Below are positions 51,153 through 60,441 of a stretch of 64,000 nucleotides of DNA, in pieces. This stretch comes from Paenibacillus anaericanus (GTDB lineage: Bacteria; Bacillota; Bacilli; Paenibacillales; Paenibacillaceae): positions 124,001 through 188,000 of the forward strand of contig NZ_RZNY01000003.1 in NCBI RefSeq assembly GCF_003994475.1, given 5' to 3'. The notes under the pieces were generated by a model. The model was not told the DNA's origin and made no database searches. It worked only from the letters and a program-made list of their open reading frames with translations. Numbering within the stretch: position 1 is the first letter of the stretch; each line of letters opens with the position of its first letter. The position numbers and the translations under genes were made by a program.

Positions 51153-51908
51153 TTACTCCGTTACGTACTGAACACTTACCTTGTCTTGGGAAACGCCTAG
51201 TTCTTTGATCACTAGATCCATAATTCCTACGGCTTCTTTCGCTCCAAGCTTCTCACTAACTACGACTACTTTATATTTATCGTTATCCTCTGTCACCACT
51301 GCATTAGCATATTGCTGTTGAAGGCGTTCTTCAATATCAGTGATCTTCGCTTCTTTCTCTTCTAAAGCACCTAATTGCTGCTGAGCCATGGCTGCCTCAT
51401 CTAAAGTTTTCTTATCGTCGCTAATGGCTTGAAGCAATTCATCTTGTTTCTTAATATTGTTCTCATTACGTTCAAGCTGATAAGCCGTAAGTGTATCGGC
51501 ACCAGTTAAACCCTCAGACTCCAATTGCTTCAGAACGTCCGCATCTGTTGTCCCTGTCTCTGTCGTTGTCGTTCCTTTTTCTGTTGTTCCCAACTCTGAA
51601 TCGCTCTTAGTAGTTTCTTCAGCAGGAGTATCTACAGTTGTACCTTCAGGGGTAGCAATATCTTCGGTAACAACTTCATCCGTTGCATCCGTAGTAAGAT
51701 TGTTAGCATCGTCGCCTGTCAACACTTCTGAGAGAACCACATCATCTCCATTTGAAGTACCCGAATCCATTGTTGTAACCTGAGCTCCATCCGCTGACGG
51801 TGGAGTAGTACTGCCTGAATCCTCTGTAAAAAATAAATAGTATGCGGAGAGAACAACCATCAAGCTGAGCATTGATACGAGCCATACCGTCTGTCTTTTG
51901 GATTTCAT
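51153..51908 (-). CDS. spoIIIAH: Stage III sporulation protein AH (channel ring)
   Basis: This 251-residue mother-cell protein docks with forespore SpoIIQ to form the transenvelope channel. One N-terminal membrane helix (about 7-26) is followed by a long threonine- and acid-rich linker (about 30-125). A C-terminal YscJ/FliF-like ring-building domain (about 140-251) contains EERLQQQYANAVV and VSVQYVTE. The linker is longer than in B. subtilis. It is the last gene of spoIIIAA-AH. Confidence 0.94.
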   Translation of the reverse strand: MKSKRQTVWLVSMLSLMVVLSAYYLFFTEDSGSTTPPSADGAQVTTMDSGTSNGDDVVLSEVLTGDDANNLTTDATDEVVTEDIATPEGTTVDTPAEETTKSDSELGTTEKGTTTTETGTTDADVLKQLESEGLTGADTLTAYQLERNENNIKKQDELLQAISDDKKTLDEAAMAQQQLGALEEKEAKITDIEERLQQQYANAVVTEDNDKYKVVVVSEKLGAKEAVGIMDLVIKELGVSQDKVSVQYVTE

Positions 51909-51980
51909 TGTAAAATTCCTCCTAAAAGTATGATAGATTTTATATAAAAATGGACCTGAACATCCGTGTTACTACGATCA

Positions 51981-52625
51981 CTACTGCGATTGTTTCCGGG
52001 GAACGACAGAAATACGATATGCCGGAACATTTAACCCTTTTTCGATGGCATCCACAATTAAACTTTTGACTGTTTTATTCTCAGCGCCTCGTGCTACAAC
52101 GAGTACACCTCGAACCTTTGGCTTTATCTTCTTCGTAATAATGGGTTGTTCATCACCAGAAACCGAATAGGTAACAATTTGCCCATCTCGTGTATATTGT
52201 GTAACATGTCGTTTTCCCCCGCCTGCATCAGTCTCTTCTGTCAGTTCTTGGGTATCCTTCACATTACGCTGCACGATGATTTCTTCTGTCGAGTCAATTG
52301 TGACAAGCACATCAACCGCGCCAACACCGACAATTTTCTCCAAAATTTCTTTCGTCTTATTTTCTAACGAGAGTTCAATTCCATCAAACGAATTGTCTTC
52401 CGTTCCATCATTTACTAATGCAGAGGTTGGTATATCTTGTGTAACCGGAGGTTCTCTTCCCGCTCCATTCGTGTCGATCTGTTTCACGTTTACAAATGAG
52501 TTAAATAACATAATGGCGAGCCCAATCAAACCCAAGATAATTAGCAGACGGAAAGTATACGCACTCTTTTTCCCATCAGTACCTTTTCCTAACCAAAGTT
52601 CAAATTTCTTCAACCAGTTTGGCAA
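51981..52625 (-). CDS. spoIIIAG: Stage III sporulation protein AG (channel ring)
   Basis: This 214-residue protein has an N-terminal membrane helix (about 25-45) and a ring-building domain in the intermembrane space. LEKIVGVGAVDVLVTIDSTEE (about 96-116) and KPKVRGVLVVARGAENKTVKSLIVDAI (about 168-194) are typical. SpoIIIAG forms a large ring in the channel. The start is TTG 52625, with GTGAGGAA upstream. It lies 20 nt after spoIIIAF. Confidence 0.94.
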   Translation of the reverse strand: MPNWLKKFELWLGKGTDGKKSAYTFRLLIILGLIGLAIMLFNSFVNVKQIDTNGAGREPPVTQDIPTSALVNDGTEDNSFDGIELSLENKTKEILEKIVGVGAVDVLVTIDSTEEIIVQRNVKDTQELTEETDAGGGKRHVTQYTRDGQIVTYSVSGDEQPIITKKIKPKVRGVLVVARGAENKTVKSLIVDAIEKGLNVPAYRISVVPRKQSQ

Positions 52626-52645
52626 GGTTCCTCACCCCCTTAGAA

Positions 52646-53452
52646 TCAATTTTCTTGATTTTCTCGCTTCATAACAGTGATCGTTTCCTTTGATACGCCC
52701 CATTCTTTGTATAGTAATTCTCTGATACGCTCAACTGTAGCTTCGTCTTTCCCTTGGGTCAGGACGCTAGTCTCATCATCGATTAAAGGAGTGTCCTCTG
52801 TGCTTACCATCGCAGTTTTATCTCCTTTTTCGCCTTTATCTTTGATCATGGGTACATCTTGTTGTAAATCAACGTTTATTGTTACTTCTTCTACCGACTG
52901 AATGGTAATTTCCGAACCGCTTATTCCTTCTTTACTACTTTTCGGGTCTTGCACCGTCATCGATTGTCCAATGAAAACCTCAACAGATGAGATCAACAGC
53001 TCGGTCTGTTTGGAACCAAAATTCCCCTGCGTTTTTCCTTCATCTGTAGACTTGGTAACCAACTTCACGGCAACTCTTTCAATCGGCTGCCCGATCTCTC
53101 TTTGGATCTGTTCCTTCATTTGTCTTGCCGCTTCCTCACCAGCCCACTGCAGGGACTCAACTTCCTGTTTTTTCTTAAGTTCTTCACCTTGCTTTAAAAT
53201 GAGTGCAGTACTCTCATTGGTGGAGTAACCTTCCAGGCCGTTAATATTGTCCGCTAGTGCCGTCGCAAGCTTCTGTTCCGTATCACCTGAGAACAACCGT
53301 ATGATCGGCGAGAGTATCGTTAGAAGAATGAGCAAGCTGACGACGAATCTCACATATCGTTCCATGGAACGATTCGGGAGAAGAAGTTCAATAAAAACGG
53401 CGATCAAGACTACGAAAATTATTTCCTTCAGCCACTCACTAATCCAAGTCAT
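52646..53452 (-). CDS. spoIIIAF: Stage III sporulation protein AF
   Basis: This 268-residue protein has two N-terminal membrane segments (about 9-25 and 33-53, RFVVSLLILLTILSPI) and a soluble C-terminal domain. That domain contains LLISSVEVFIGQSM and the final ERIRELLYKEWGVSKETITV. It is longer than the B. subtilis protein because of a charged insert near 160-235. It contributes to the channel base. ATG 53452 has AAGGCGGTGA upstream. Confidence 0.93.
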   Translation of the reverse strand: MTWISEWLKEIIFVVLIAVFIELLLPNRSMERYVRFVVSLLILLTILSPIIRLFSGDTEQKLATALADNINGLEGYSTNESTALILKQGEELKKKQEVESLQWAGEEAARQMKEQIQREIGQPIERVAVKLVTKSTDEGKTQGNFGSKQTELLISSVEVFIGQSMTVQDPKSSKEGISGSEITIQSVEEVTINVDLQQDVPMIKDKGEKGDKTAMVSTEDTPLIDDETSVLTQGKDEATVERIRELLYKEWGVSKETITVMKRENQEN

Positions 53453-53482
53453 AGGGATTCACCGCCTTATTAACGCTGCTAT

Positions 53483-54673
53483 TCACCTCATCATTACCGT
53501 GATGTTGCCTGCTGTTAACATAATCGTGATGGCAAGGAAGAACATCAACCCCACTGCGGCAAGCGCAGCGAACACGTACAACATGCTCTTACCGATGGTA
53601 GCTAGACAGGTAACTATCGGCGAATCTCCTAGAGGTTGCATGACGGCGGCCGACAGATTAAAGATCAGCGCGAGCGTCAGTATTTTTATTGCAGGAAAAG
53701 CACAAAGGAACAACAGGATAATGACACCTACTAGACCAATTGAGTTTTTCACTAGCATGGAAGCAGAAATGACTGTATCCGTAGCATCAGCGAACATCTT
53801 ACCCACAACCGGCACAAAATTCCCAGTTAAATATTTAGCAGCACGGAGGGTGACTCCATCCGCCACAGACCCCGTAAACCCTTTGACAGAAATGACACCG
53901 AGGAACACAGTGAGCAGTAAACCAAGAAGTGCCATACTTACGGTCCGCAAGAGATTAGCCAATTGAGTCAATTTGTATTTATCTGATAGTGAGCTCACGA
54001 TATGCAGTACGGCTGAGAAGAACAATAAGGGGAACACCACTGTATGAACGACTGTCCCAACCGTATGGACCATGAAGACGACTAGCGGATGTGTCACCGT
54101 TACTGTTACCGCGTTCCCCATCGAAGCAAGTAGCATGAACAGTAGCGGAACCATAGCCATCATGAAGTCAATCATTCCTGTGATAGCTGATGTTGCATAG
54201 GAGATGGCGACATGAAAGCTATTAATCGCCAGAATAAGAATGACCATGTAGCAAATCGAATAGGCAACTTTACTCACTTGTTTGCGTTCGAATGCCGTCT
54301 GTAACGTCTCCAGTATCATGCTGAATATGGAGAGAATTACGATGGTCACCAAAATGTGACCGTTATACAATACTTCATGCCACATATATTTCATCAGACC
54401 AGATAAGCCCGTCTTCAAATTGAAGCCGCTATCTTCTTGAACTAGCATATCTATGAAAGAGGGCATATTCTGATCTGGAAAAAATCCTCCATAATCCTTC
54501 ATTAACTGCTGCCAGTATGACTCAACCTGATCCGTTGGGAGTTCCTGTGCCTGACGCTGTACCCAACCATCGTCAGTACCCTCAGCAAACAACTTAATCG
54601 GAAAGAAGAGCAGAAATCCGAGGACAATGAGGACCAATGTTTTTTGTCTCCATGTCAGGTCAAATTGTTTCAT
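53483..54673 (-). CDS. spoIIIAE: Stage III sporulation protein AE
   Basis: This 396-residue polytopic membrane protein has an N-terminal signal-like helix (about 11-29) and seven or so further helices between 97 and 395. KVAYSICYMVILILAINSF and GNFVPVVGKMFADATDTVI are typical. SpoIIIAE resembles a permease and probably forms part of the inner-membrane pore of the feeding-tube channel. ATG 54673 has GGGGACAAGGG upstream. It is 18 nt after spoIIIAD. Confidence 0.94.
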   Translation of the reverse strand: MKQFDLTWRQKTLVLIVLGFLLFFPIKLFAEGTDDGWVQRQAQELPTDQVESYWQQLMKDYGGFFPDQNMPSFIDMLVQEDSGFNLKTGLSGLMKYMWHEVLYNGHILVTIVILSIFSMILETLQTAFERKQVSKVAYSICYMVILILAINSFHVAISYATSAITGMIDFMMAMVPLLFMLLASMGNAVTVTVTHPLVVFMVHTVGTVVHTVVFPLLFFSAVLHIVSSLSDKYKLTQLANLLRTVSMALLGLLLTVFLGVISVKGFTGSVADGVTLRAAKYLTGNFVPVVGKMFADATDTVISASMLVKNSIGLVGVIILLFLCAFPAIKILTLALIFNLSAAVMQPLGDSPIVTCLATIGKSMLYVFAALAAVGLMFFLAITIMLTAGNITVMMR

Positions 54674-54691
54674 CCCTTGTCCCCATTTCTT

Positions 54692-55081
54692 CTAAGCTGG
54701 CAACAGCTTCATTACCGTTTCAATGATAATGCTGATAATTGGAATGGCCAGCACCATGATCAGTACTTTTCCTGCAAGTTCGATTTTGGAAGCAATACTC
54801 TCTTGTCCAGCATCTCTGACGATTTGCGCCCCAAATTCGGCGATATAGGCAATCCCAATTATTTTGAGAATGGTCTTTAGGTAGATCATCTGTACCCCAG
54901 AAGACTCTGCTAATTGCTCAAGCACTTCGATGATTCCACCGATTTTCCCGATAAGAAACATGAAAATGATGATTCCTGTGCTTGCTGCGATCAGAAAAGC
55001 GAAGATCGGCTTTTGCTCTTTAATTACTAGAATCAATATCGTTGCTAAGAGACCAAGTCCTACAATCTGGATCATTTCCAC
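54692..55081 (-). CDS. spoIIIAD: Stage III sporulation protein AD
   Basis: This 129-residue membrane protein has about four helices, near 5-20, 27-45, 62-80 and 103-125. MIQIVGLGLLATILILVIKEQKP matches the B. subtilis N-terminus. It is a FliQ-like small export-apparatus component of the SpoIIIA channel by published comparisons. The start is GTG 55081 (AGGTGA 7 nt upstream) or ATG 55075. It follows spoIIIAC by 11 nt. Confidence 0.92.
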   Translation of the reverse strand: MEMIQIVGLGLLATILILVIKEQKPIFAFLIAASTGIIIFMFLIGKIGGIIEVLEQLAESSGVQMIYLKTILKIIGIAYIAEFGAQIVRDAGQESIASKIELAGKVLIMVLAIPIISIIIETVMKLLPA

Positions 55082-55092
55082 CGTTAGTTCAC

Positions 55093-55296
55093 CTACTGGA
55101 ATAAAAAGATCGATTTAATTTCCTGAAACAGACTGTCAAGCAGCCTAATCACCATAAACAGCACGACGACGAACCCGATCAACGTCACCCAATGTGCCAT
55201 GTCTTCTTTGCCCATTTGCTTCAGCACCGTGTGAATCATGGCGATAATAATTCCGATGCCTGCAATTTGAAAAATGGCGTTCACTTCTATGTTCAT
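55093..55296 (-). CDS. spoIIIAC: Stage III sporulation protein AC
   Basis: This 67-residue protein has two membrane helices (about 7-24 and 36-54) and is the usual size for SpoIIIAC. FQIAGIGIIIAMIHTVLKQMGKED is characteristic. It belongs to the inner-membrane part of the channel with SpoIIIAD. ATG 55296 has GAGGTGCC upstream. It lies 58 nt after spoIIIAB. Confidence 0.94.
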   Translation of the reverse strand: MNIEVNAIFQIAGIGIIIAMIHTVLKQMGKEDMAHWVTLIGFVVVLFMVIRLLDSLFQEIKSIFLFQ

Positions 55297-55354
55297 TGAT
55301 TTGGCACCTCACTATCAATTTCACAGCGACCATCGAATGGAGAGGGGAATGCAA

Positions 55355-55873
55355 TTAGTAGAATAAGATAACGATGAACGCTCCGCTCAGCAATCCCAAG
55401 CTCTTACACATTTTCTCGTAGCGGGACTGCTCGTCTCGCGCAGCGGCCTCTTCACTTTCCAATTGCCGAACAGCTGTGACAATATGTCCGATTTGATCCT
55501 GCCGATCGCTTGTCCCGAGCGTATAGCTAAGCTGGTTCATTACCTCTTTCTCCGGCTTCTTCATTGACGTCCTTCCCCACCCACTCTCGATCGCATGCTC
55601 TAGACTTTTCTGTGCAGTCCAGTTCCTTGGAGGGTTCATATTCTCCGCAGCAACTACAAACAGTGACTTGATGGGTTCCTTATTCTGATCCGCAATCCGC
55701 TGTAAAGCATCAGGCAAAGGGGTGAAGCCATACATAATTTCTGTTTCCAATCTCTTCAGAGCCAGGATAAGCCGGCGGATTTGGTTTGGACGGTTTGCAA
55801 ATTGCTTTGCTTGGTACCATCCAACAAGCGTAGCAGCCAAGATAACTAGCGCAGCTCCTAACATTTTAAGCAT
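55355..55873 (-). CDS. spoIIIAB: Stage III sporulation protein AB
   Basis: This 172-residue protein has membrane helices at each end (about 3-20 and 155-172) and a helical core with RLETEIMYGFTPLPDALQRIA (about 42-62), similar to GspF-type platform proteins. The start is ATG 55873, which overlaps the spoIIIAA stop by 8 nt and has a GAGGCGGGG stretch upstream. A longer frame to 55948 lies inside spoIIIAA and is rejected. Confidence 0.94.
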   Translation of the reverse strand: MLKMLGAALVILAATLVGWYQAKQFANRPNQIRRLILALKRLETEIMYGFTPLPDALQRIADQNKEPIKSLFVVAAENMNPPRNWTAQKSLEHAIESGWGRTSMKKPEKEVMNQLSYTLGTSDRQDQIGHIVTAVRQLESEEAAARDEQSRYEKMCKSLGLLSGAFIVILFY

Positions 55874-56864
55874 GTTCAACCCCGCCTCTCCAGCCTGGCT
55901 CATGAGTCTGGATCGCTCTTCCTTTTCCGTCCCACAACCGGAAGGCAAGTCCCTTCTCCGTACGATTCAATACCGCATAAATCTGAAAGAAGGGGGGATT
56001 TGACAGTTTACTCAGTGCAGGTCTCGATGTCAGTTCATTAACATTAGAACCGTGCGCCGTGGCAATTACTCGTACTCCAGCATGCAATGCTTCAGCGAGT
56101 GCTTCAGCATCCTCAGCACGTCCAATTTCATCGACGATAATAACGTCAGGAGACATCGAACGAATCATCATCATAATGCCCTCTGCTTTGGGACAACCAT
56201 CCATCACATCTGTCCGAGTTCCAACATCGAAGCTGGGTACACCCCTTTTACTCCCCGCAATTTCGGAACGTTCATCAATCACAGCCACTTTGAGTCCTGG
56301 CCACTTGGCATCTGGGTGACCCCAGGTCCCATTACTAATCTGACGAGCCAAATCACGGATCAGAGTCGTTTTTCCCTGTTGTGGTGGAGAGAGTATTAAG
56401 GTATGTTGCACACTCTGATGTTTGAAATCTAGAAGTTGAGGTATCATATGATCGGCAATCCCCTGTACTTCGCGAGCGATACGAACATTAAATCCGCTAA
56501 TATCACGAAGATGCTCGACCCGCCCCCCACTAAGTACAGTCCTTCCAGCAAGTCCTATCCTATGACCACCTGCAATGGTAATAAATCCCCTTCGCAACTC
56601 CTCCTCCATCGTATAGAGGGAGTGATTCGTCATCAAATCGAGTAGCGTGTTGCTATCCTGCTTCCCCGTCTTGAAGCCAAGGTTAGGATTACTAGTTAAC
56701 TCCCCACTGGAAGTCAGAAAATAATGACGACCGACCGCATTGACTTCAAGAGGGCGTCCTTCACGGATACGAATTTCCTCCAGCCCAGCAAAGATAGAGG
56801 CAGGTAACTTTAGCAATAATCCCCGGATGTTATCAGGAAATACGGATAACCAACTTGGGTTCAT
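55866..56864 (-). CDS. spoIIIAA: Stage III sporulation protein AA (channel ATPase)
   Basis: This 332-residue RecA-like secretion ATPase powers the SpoIIIA-SpoIIQ channel that keeps the engulfed forespore active. The Walker A is PPQQGKTTLIRDLAR (about 169-183), and the Walker B/aspartate box is DVIIVDEIGRAEDAEAL (about 249-265). The N-terminal PASIFAGLEEIRIREGRPLEV is typical. ATG 56864 is preferred over ATG 56870, which abuts the GGGGGG site. A good sigma-E promoter precedes it. Confidence 0.95.
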   Translation of the reverse strand: MNPSWLSVFPDNIRGLLLKLPASIFAGLEEIRIREGRPLEVNAVGRHYFLTSSGELTSNPNLGFKTGKQDSNTLLDLMTNHSLYTMEEELRRGFITIAGGHRIGLAGRTVLSGGRVEHLRDISGFNVRIAREVQGIADHMIPQLLDFKHQSVQHTLILSPPQQGKTTLIRDLARQISNGTWGHPDAKWPGLKVAVIDERSEIAGSKRGVPSFDVGTRTDVMDGCPKAEGIMMMIRSMSPDVIIVDEIGRAEDAEALAEALHAGVRVIATAHGSNVNELTSRPALSKLSNPPFFQIYAVLNRTEKGLAFRLWDGKGRAIQTHEPGWRGGVEHA

Positions 56865-56921
56865 TAGCATCCCCCCAAGACTCTGTCTCTTATTTATCTA
56901 AATGGTTTCTGTTATATCTCA

Positions 56922-56950
56922 TGTGTATGCTTGTACTTTGTCTTTATGAC
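56922..56950 (-). promoter_or_regulatory. Sigma-E promoter of the spoIIIA operon
   Basis: GTCATAAA (56943-56950), a 13-bp spacer and CATACACA (56922-56929) closely match the sigma-E consensus. spoIIIA is sigma-E-dependent in B. subtilis. Confidence 0.7.
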
Positions 56951-56960
56951 GGTAAATCTA

Positions 56961-57227
56961 TCATTTCTTCAAAATACCAATTAAGAGACATGTTATACCG
57001 CAACCTATCCACAACATTTTTCCCCAGGAAATCTTATCCGCCATACCTACAAGTCCAATAGTCGTGGTAATGATCAGTACTGTCGGTCCCACAAAAGCAA
57101 GCGCTGAGTTGACGACTAATGCCTTATCAACCCGCCCAAGCTTAAGCATGAGTAACGCTGCAGCAATCTCAATTGTCCCAGAGACAATCCGTAACGTTGC
57201 CATACTTGTTACAAATTTATCGAGCAT
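56961..57227 (-). CDS. yqhV: YqhV-like membrane protein (DUF2619)
   Basis: This 88-residue protein has three membrane helices (about 10-28, 38-62 and 70-86). MLDKFVTSMATLRIVSGTIEI is typical of YqhV, which precedes spoIIIAA in B. subtilis too. The function is unknown. ATG 57227 has a perfect AAGGAGG 6 nt upstream. The glg terminator lies upstream, and the spoIIIA promoter lies between it and spoIIIAA. Confidence 0.85.
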   Translation of the reverse strand: MLDKFVTSMATLRIVSGTIEIAAALLMLKLGRVDKALVVNSALAFVGPTVLIITTTIGLVGMADKISWGKMLWIGCGITCLLIGILKK

Positions 57228-57310
57228 AGTTACCTCCTTCTTTGTAGGGTTCGTCTTAGCTCGTCTCTCTTATCGTTATGCATAAAATTCTCTTATTATT
57301 AAAAAGAAAC

Positions 57311-57338
57311 AAAAAGACCCGCAAAAAAATCTCGCGGG
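57311..57338 (-). terminator. Terminator of the glgC-glgD operon
   Basis: CCCGC pairs with GCGGG and is followed by TCTTTTTG on the minus strand, 53 nt after the glgD stop. Confidence 0.75.
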
Positions 57339-57390
57339 CCTTCTATTTCTCATCAAGTTTGGAAGTGTTATTACTGAATGAATTATTCCT

Positions 57391-58494
57391 TCAAAGTATG
57401 CTGCTTTTGGCAATGACAAAAGGTTGCTGCGGCGCTCCCATGAGCGTACGATTCTGAGATACTATCACATCTTTATCCATAATTACGTTCTCGATATTTG
57501 CATTCATCTCAATGATGGACTTCTGCATTACAATTGAATTTATAATTCTGGCACCCTTTTCAATCCGAACACCTCGAAAAATAATGCTATTCTCTACCCA
57601 TCCATCGATCACACAACCGTTTGCGACAAGCGAATTACTTATTTTAGCATCCGCTAGATATTTAGTTGGAGCTTCATATTTTATCTTCGTTTGTACCGCT
57701 TGTTTACCAAAGAGGCGCAAATAATGCTCCCGTTTCAGGAGATCCATACTATTCTTATAATAGCTTTGAACTGAATTAATCACGGCATGATATCCCTTAT
57801 ATTCATAGGCAGCAACCTTTAGATTTCCGCGACCTTTCTGAATTACGTCCCGAAAGAAGTGGCTACCTCCGTGCGCTATACACAAATCTACCATGTCTAA
57901 AAAGAGCTCTTTCTCGATGACAAACATCTCCATGTAAATATTGTGATTATCCTTCTCTTGATGAATACCCGTTACCCTGTTGGAAGAGTCTACATTAAGC
58001 CTTATGCATCCTTCATGCTCAGGTTCAAGCTGTTCGACCTGTTTATATACTACTGTAACATCAGCCTCACTCTCACAGTGCTGCTGATAAACTTCTCTAA
58101 TATCAACCATATTGATATGGCGACTTCCGGAATACACAATATATTTACCTGGTGAGCGGCGAAAGAAATGGAGATTATTATGAAAATGCTGCAATTCGCC
58201 ACGCGAAGTGTCTGTAGGATCATTCCAATCAGGCGGTAGAATAAATAACCCCCCACGCTTTCTGTCCAAGTCCCAAGGCTTCCCGTCGCCTAAATGATCC
58301 AGGAGGGAGCGGTATTTTCGACGAATAAAGAGACCTACGCTTACAATCTCGGCATACATCATATTTGACAGTATGAAATCAATCAGCCGATACCGCCCGG
58401 CAAAAGGCACCGATGCACCACAGCGAAAATACGTAAGTTCATTTAACTGGTCCAGTTCGTGATCAAGACTGATTACTCCGAGTAATGGCTTCAT
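57391..58494 (-). CDS. glgD: Glucose-1-phosphate adenylyltransferase, regulatory-type subunit GlgD
   Basis: This 367-residue protein resembles GlgC, but the N-terminal G-rich nucleotide motif is degenerate (LLGVISLDHELDQLNELTY instead of AGGQGKRL). This is typical of GlgD, which modulates GlgC in Firmicutes. The C-terminal left-handed beta-helix is seen in the NSLVANGCVIDGWVENSIIF repeats (about 287-350). It is co-transcribed with glgC (20-nt gap). glgA, glgP and glgB are not in this window. Confidence 0.92.
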   Translation of the reverse strand: MKPLLGVISLDHELDQLNELTYFRCGASVPFAGRYRLIDFILSNMMYAEIVSVGLFIRRKYRSLLDHLGDGKPWDLDRKRGGLFILPPDWNDPTDTSRGELQHFHNNLHFFRRSPGKYIVYSGSRHINMVDIREVYQQHCESEADVTVVYKQVEQLEPEHEGCIRLNVDSSNRVTGIHQEKDNHNIYMEMFVIEKELFLDMVDLCIAHGGSHFFRDVIQKGRGNLKVAAYEYKGYHAVINSVQSYYKNSMDLLKREHYLRLFGKQAVQTKIKYEAPTKYLADAKISNSLVANGCVIDGWVENSIIFRGVRIEKGARIINSIVMQKSIIEMNANIENVIMDKDVIVSQNRTLMGAPQQPFVIAKSSIL

Positions 58495-58514
58495 TCCGTA
58501 ATCACCGTCCTCAT

Positions 58515-59675
58515 TTAGCTTTGTTTGGTTCTTGTAAGGTACAACTCAACATCTTCTTCACTATCAATCAATAGAATGTCACCTTCATCCTCCGAACCAA
58601 TGACAATATTATCTTCTATGACGATGTCCTCATTAATAATCGCTCTATGAATGCGCACATTCTTCCCGATTTTCACTTTAGGCATAATGACTGAGTCGGT
58701 AATTTCACTATCTTTCCCCACCTCTACACCATAGAAGAGGACTGAATGTTCTACCTTCCCGTGTATAATACATCCTTCATTAATGATGCAATTTTTAAGA
58801 ATGGCCTGAGGCGCGATGTATTGTGCCGGCTGATTTGGATTTCGTGTATAAATCCGCCAGGATGAATCATTCAAATCTAGTGGAGGATCATCAGATAACA
58901 GGTCCATATTGGCTTCCCATAAACTGCGAACGGTACCCACATCTCTCCAATATCCTTCAAAAGGATAGGCAAACAATTTCTTGTCATTTTGGAGCATCAG
59001 CGGAATGATATCCTTACCGAAATCATACGAAGAGAACGGCTTCACAGCATCCTCCAATAGATGTGCACGTAATACGTCCCATTTGAAAATATAAACTCCC
59101 ATAGACGCCAGCGTACTCTTCGGGTGCTCTGGTTTTTCCTCGAATTCATAGATCTGCAAATCGTCAGTTGTGTTCAGGATTCCAAATCGACTTGCTTCTT
59201 CCAATGGAACGTCAATAACCGAGATGGTGCAATCGGAATCCCGTTCCTTGTGATACTGCAACAACGCTTTATAATCCATCTTGTAAATATGATCTCCTGA
59301 CAAAATGAGTACGTGCTCAGGATCAAACTGTTCGATAAACTTCACGTTGCGGTAAATGGCATCCGCAGTCCCCCGGTACCAGTTGCTCCCGTCCTCCCGT
59401 TCATGCGGAGGCAGCACAAACACACCACCGTATTTGCGGTCCATATCCCAATCCGTCCCTACCCCAATATAGGAATGGAGCACTAGCGGCTCGTACTGCG
59501 TCAGAACTCCCACTGTGTCGATGCCCGAGTTAGAACAGTTGCTTAGTGGAAAGTCAATTATCCTGTACGTGCCCCCAAAATACACCGCAGGCTTGGCAAG
59601 AGTTCTAGTAAGTCCCTTGAGCCGCTTGCCTTGTCCTCCAGCCAGCAGCATGGCTACGATTTCTTTTTTTCTCAT
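58515..59675 (-). CDS. glgC: Glucose-1-phosphate adenylyltransferase
   Basis: This 386-residue enzyme makes ADP-glucose for glycogen. The nucleotide motif [23 protein letters not shown] (about 9-31) is intact. [11 protein letters not shown] is near 100, [10 protein letters not shown] near 125 and the glucose-1-phosphate site [10 protein letters not shown] near 178. The C-terminal beta-helix repeats (about 285-370) include [18 protein letters not shown]. The start is supported by AAAGAGGTG upstream. Glycogen genes at this place interrupt the B. subtilis-like yqhV-efp order. Confidence 0.95.
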   Translation of the reverse strand: MRKKEIVAMLLAGGQGKRLKGLTRTLAKPAVYFGGTYRIIDFPLSNCSNSGIDTVGVLTQYEPLVLHSYIGVGTDWDMDRKYGGVFVLPPHEREDGSNWYRGTADAIYRNVKFIEQFDPEHVLILSGDHIYKMDYKALLQYHKERDSDCTISVIDVPLEEASRFGILNTTDDLQIYEFEEKPEHPKSTLASMGVYIFKWDVLRAHLLEDAVKPFSSYDFGKDIIPLMLQNDKKLFAYPFEGYWRDVGTVRSLWEANMDLLSDDPPLDLNDSSWRIYTRNPNQPAQYIAPQAILKNCIINEGCIIHGKVEHSVLFYGVEVGKDSEITDSVIMPKVKIGKNVRIHRAIINEDIVIEDNIVIGSEDEGDILLIDSEEDVELYLTRTKQS

Positions 59676-59858
59676 GAAAGCACCTCTTTCACAGTGATGT
59701 CCCTATTAAAAATTAGTATCTGCTATAAGTTTATGGCCGGTATATCTAAACATACTTCTGTTTTATCGCTCCCATGTCTTAAAATAGCAAATTATTTAAA
59801 TCTTTTTTTGTATGACGGATTGTAACCCCTCACAAACTTGGATAAACCTTCCGACGCA

Positions 59859-59889
59859 CAAAAAAAGACCCGCAATAAAGCTGCGGATC
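59859..59889 (-). terminator. Terminator of lysC
   Basis: GATCCGCA and TGCGGGTC (one wobble pair) enclose GCTTTAT and are followed by seven T residues on the minus strand. Confidence 0.85.
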
Positions 59890-59922
59890 TTCCTGTGAAA
59901 ATATATATAATTACAAAATCTC

Positions 59923-60441
59923 CTAACGTCTATCCTCAGGACCACCAACTGATACCTGTTCTTTCGTATCAAGACCATAAGCAGTGTGGAGTGCCTTCAC
60001 CACTTCATTCAATTTACTTCCATCAATAACGCAAGAACATTTAATTTCTGAAGTGCTGACCATTTTAATGTTAACATCCTGTTTCGAAATAACGTCAAAC
60101 ATTTGTGCGGCAACGCCTGGATGACTGACCATACCAGCACCAACAATAGATACTTTAACAAGTCCTTCTTCTGAAGTTATATCCTCGAAAGGAACCTCTC
60201 CGCGAATACCGTTGATTACGTTTATTGCGTTCTCACGATCCGAAAGGCCAACTGTAAAGGAGAAATCAGCTTTCCCATCTTGTACGCCACTTTGCACAAT
60301 GATATCTACATCAATTTTGACATCGGCAAGCGAACCAAATACTTTCGCTAATACGCCAGGAATATGAGAAACTCCTAAGATGCTAATTCTGGCTACGTTC
60401 TTATCATAGGCTATACCACTGACTACTACACCTTGTTCCAT
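59923..60441 (-). CDS. Aspartate kinase beta chain from an internal start
   Basis: Within lysC, codon 246 (ATG 60441) is preceded by a near-perfect GAAGGAGGAA site about 7 nt upstream. Translation from it would give a 172-residue protein made up of the two ACT domains (MEQGVVVSGIAYDKN...). B. subtilis aspartokinase II is an alpha2/beta2 enzyme whose beta chain arises by just such internal initiation in frame. Expression here is inferred from the site and the precedent. Confidence 0.7.
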   Translation of the reverse strand: MEQGVVVSGIAYDKNVARISILGVSHIPGVLAKVFGSLADVKIDVDIIVQSGVQDGKADFSFTVGLSDRENAINVINGIRGEVPFEDITSEEGLVKVSIVGAGMVSHPGVAAQMFDVISKQDVNIKMVSTSEIKCSCVIDGSKLNEVVKALHTAYGLDTKEQVSVGGPEDRR

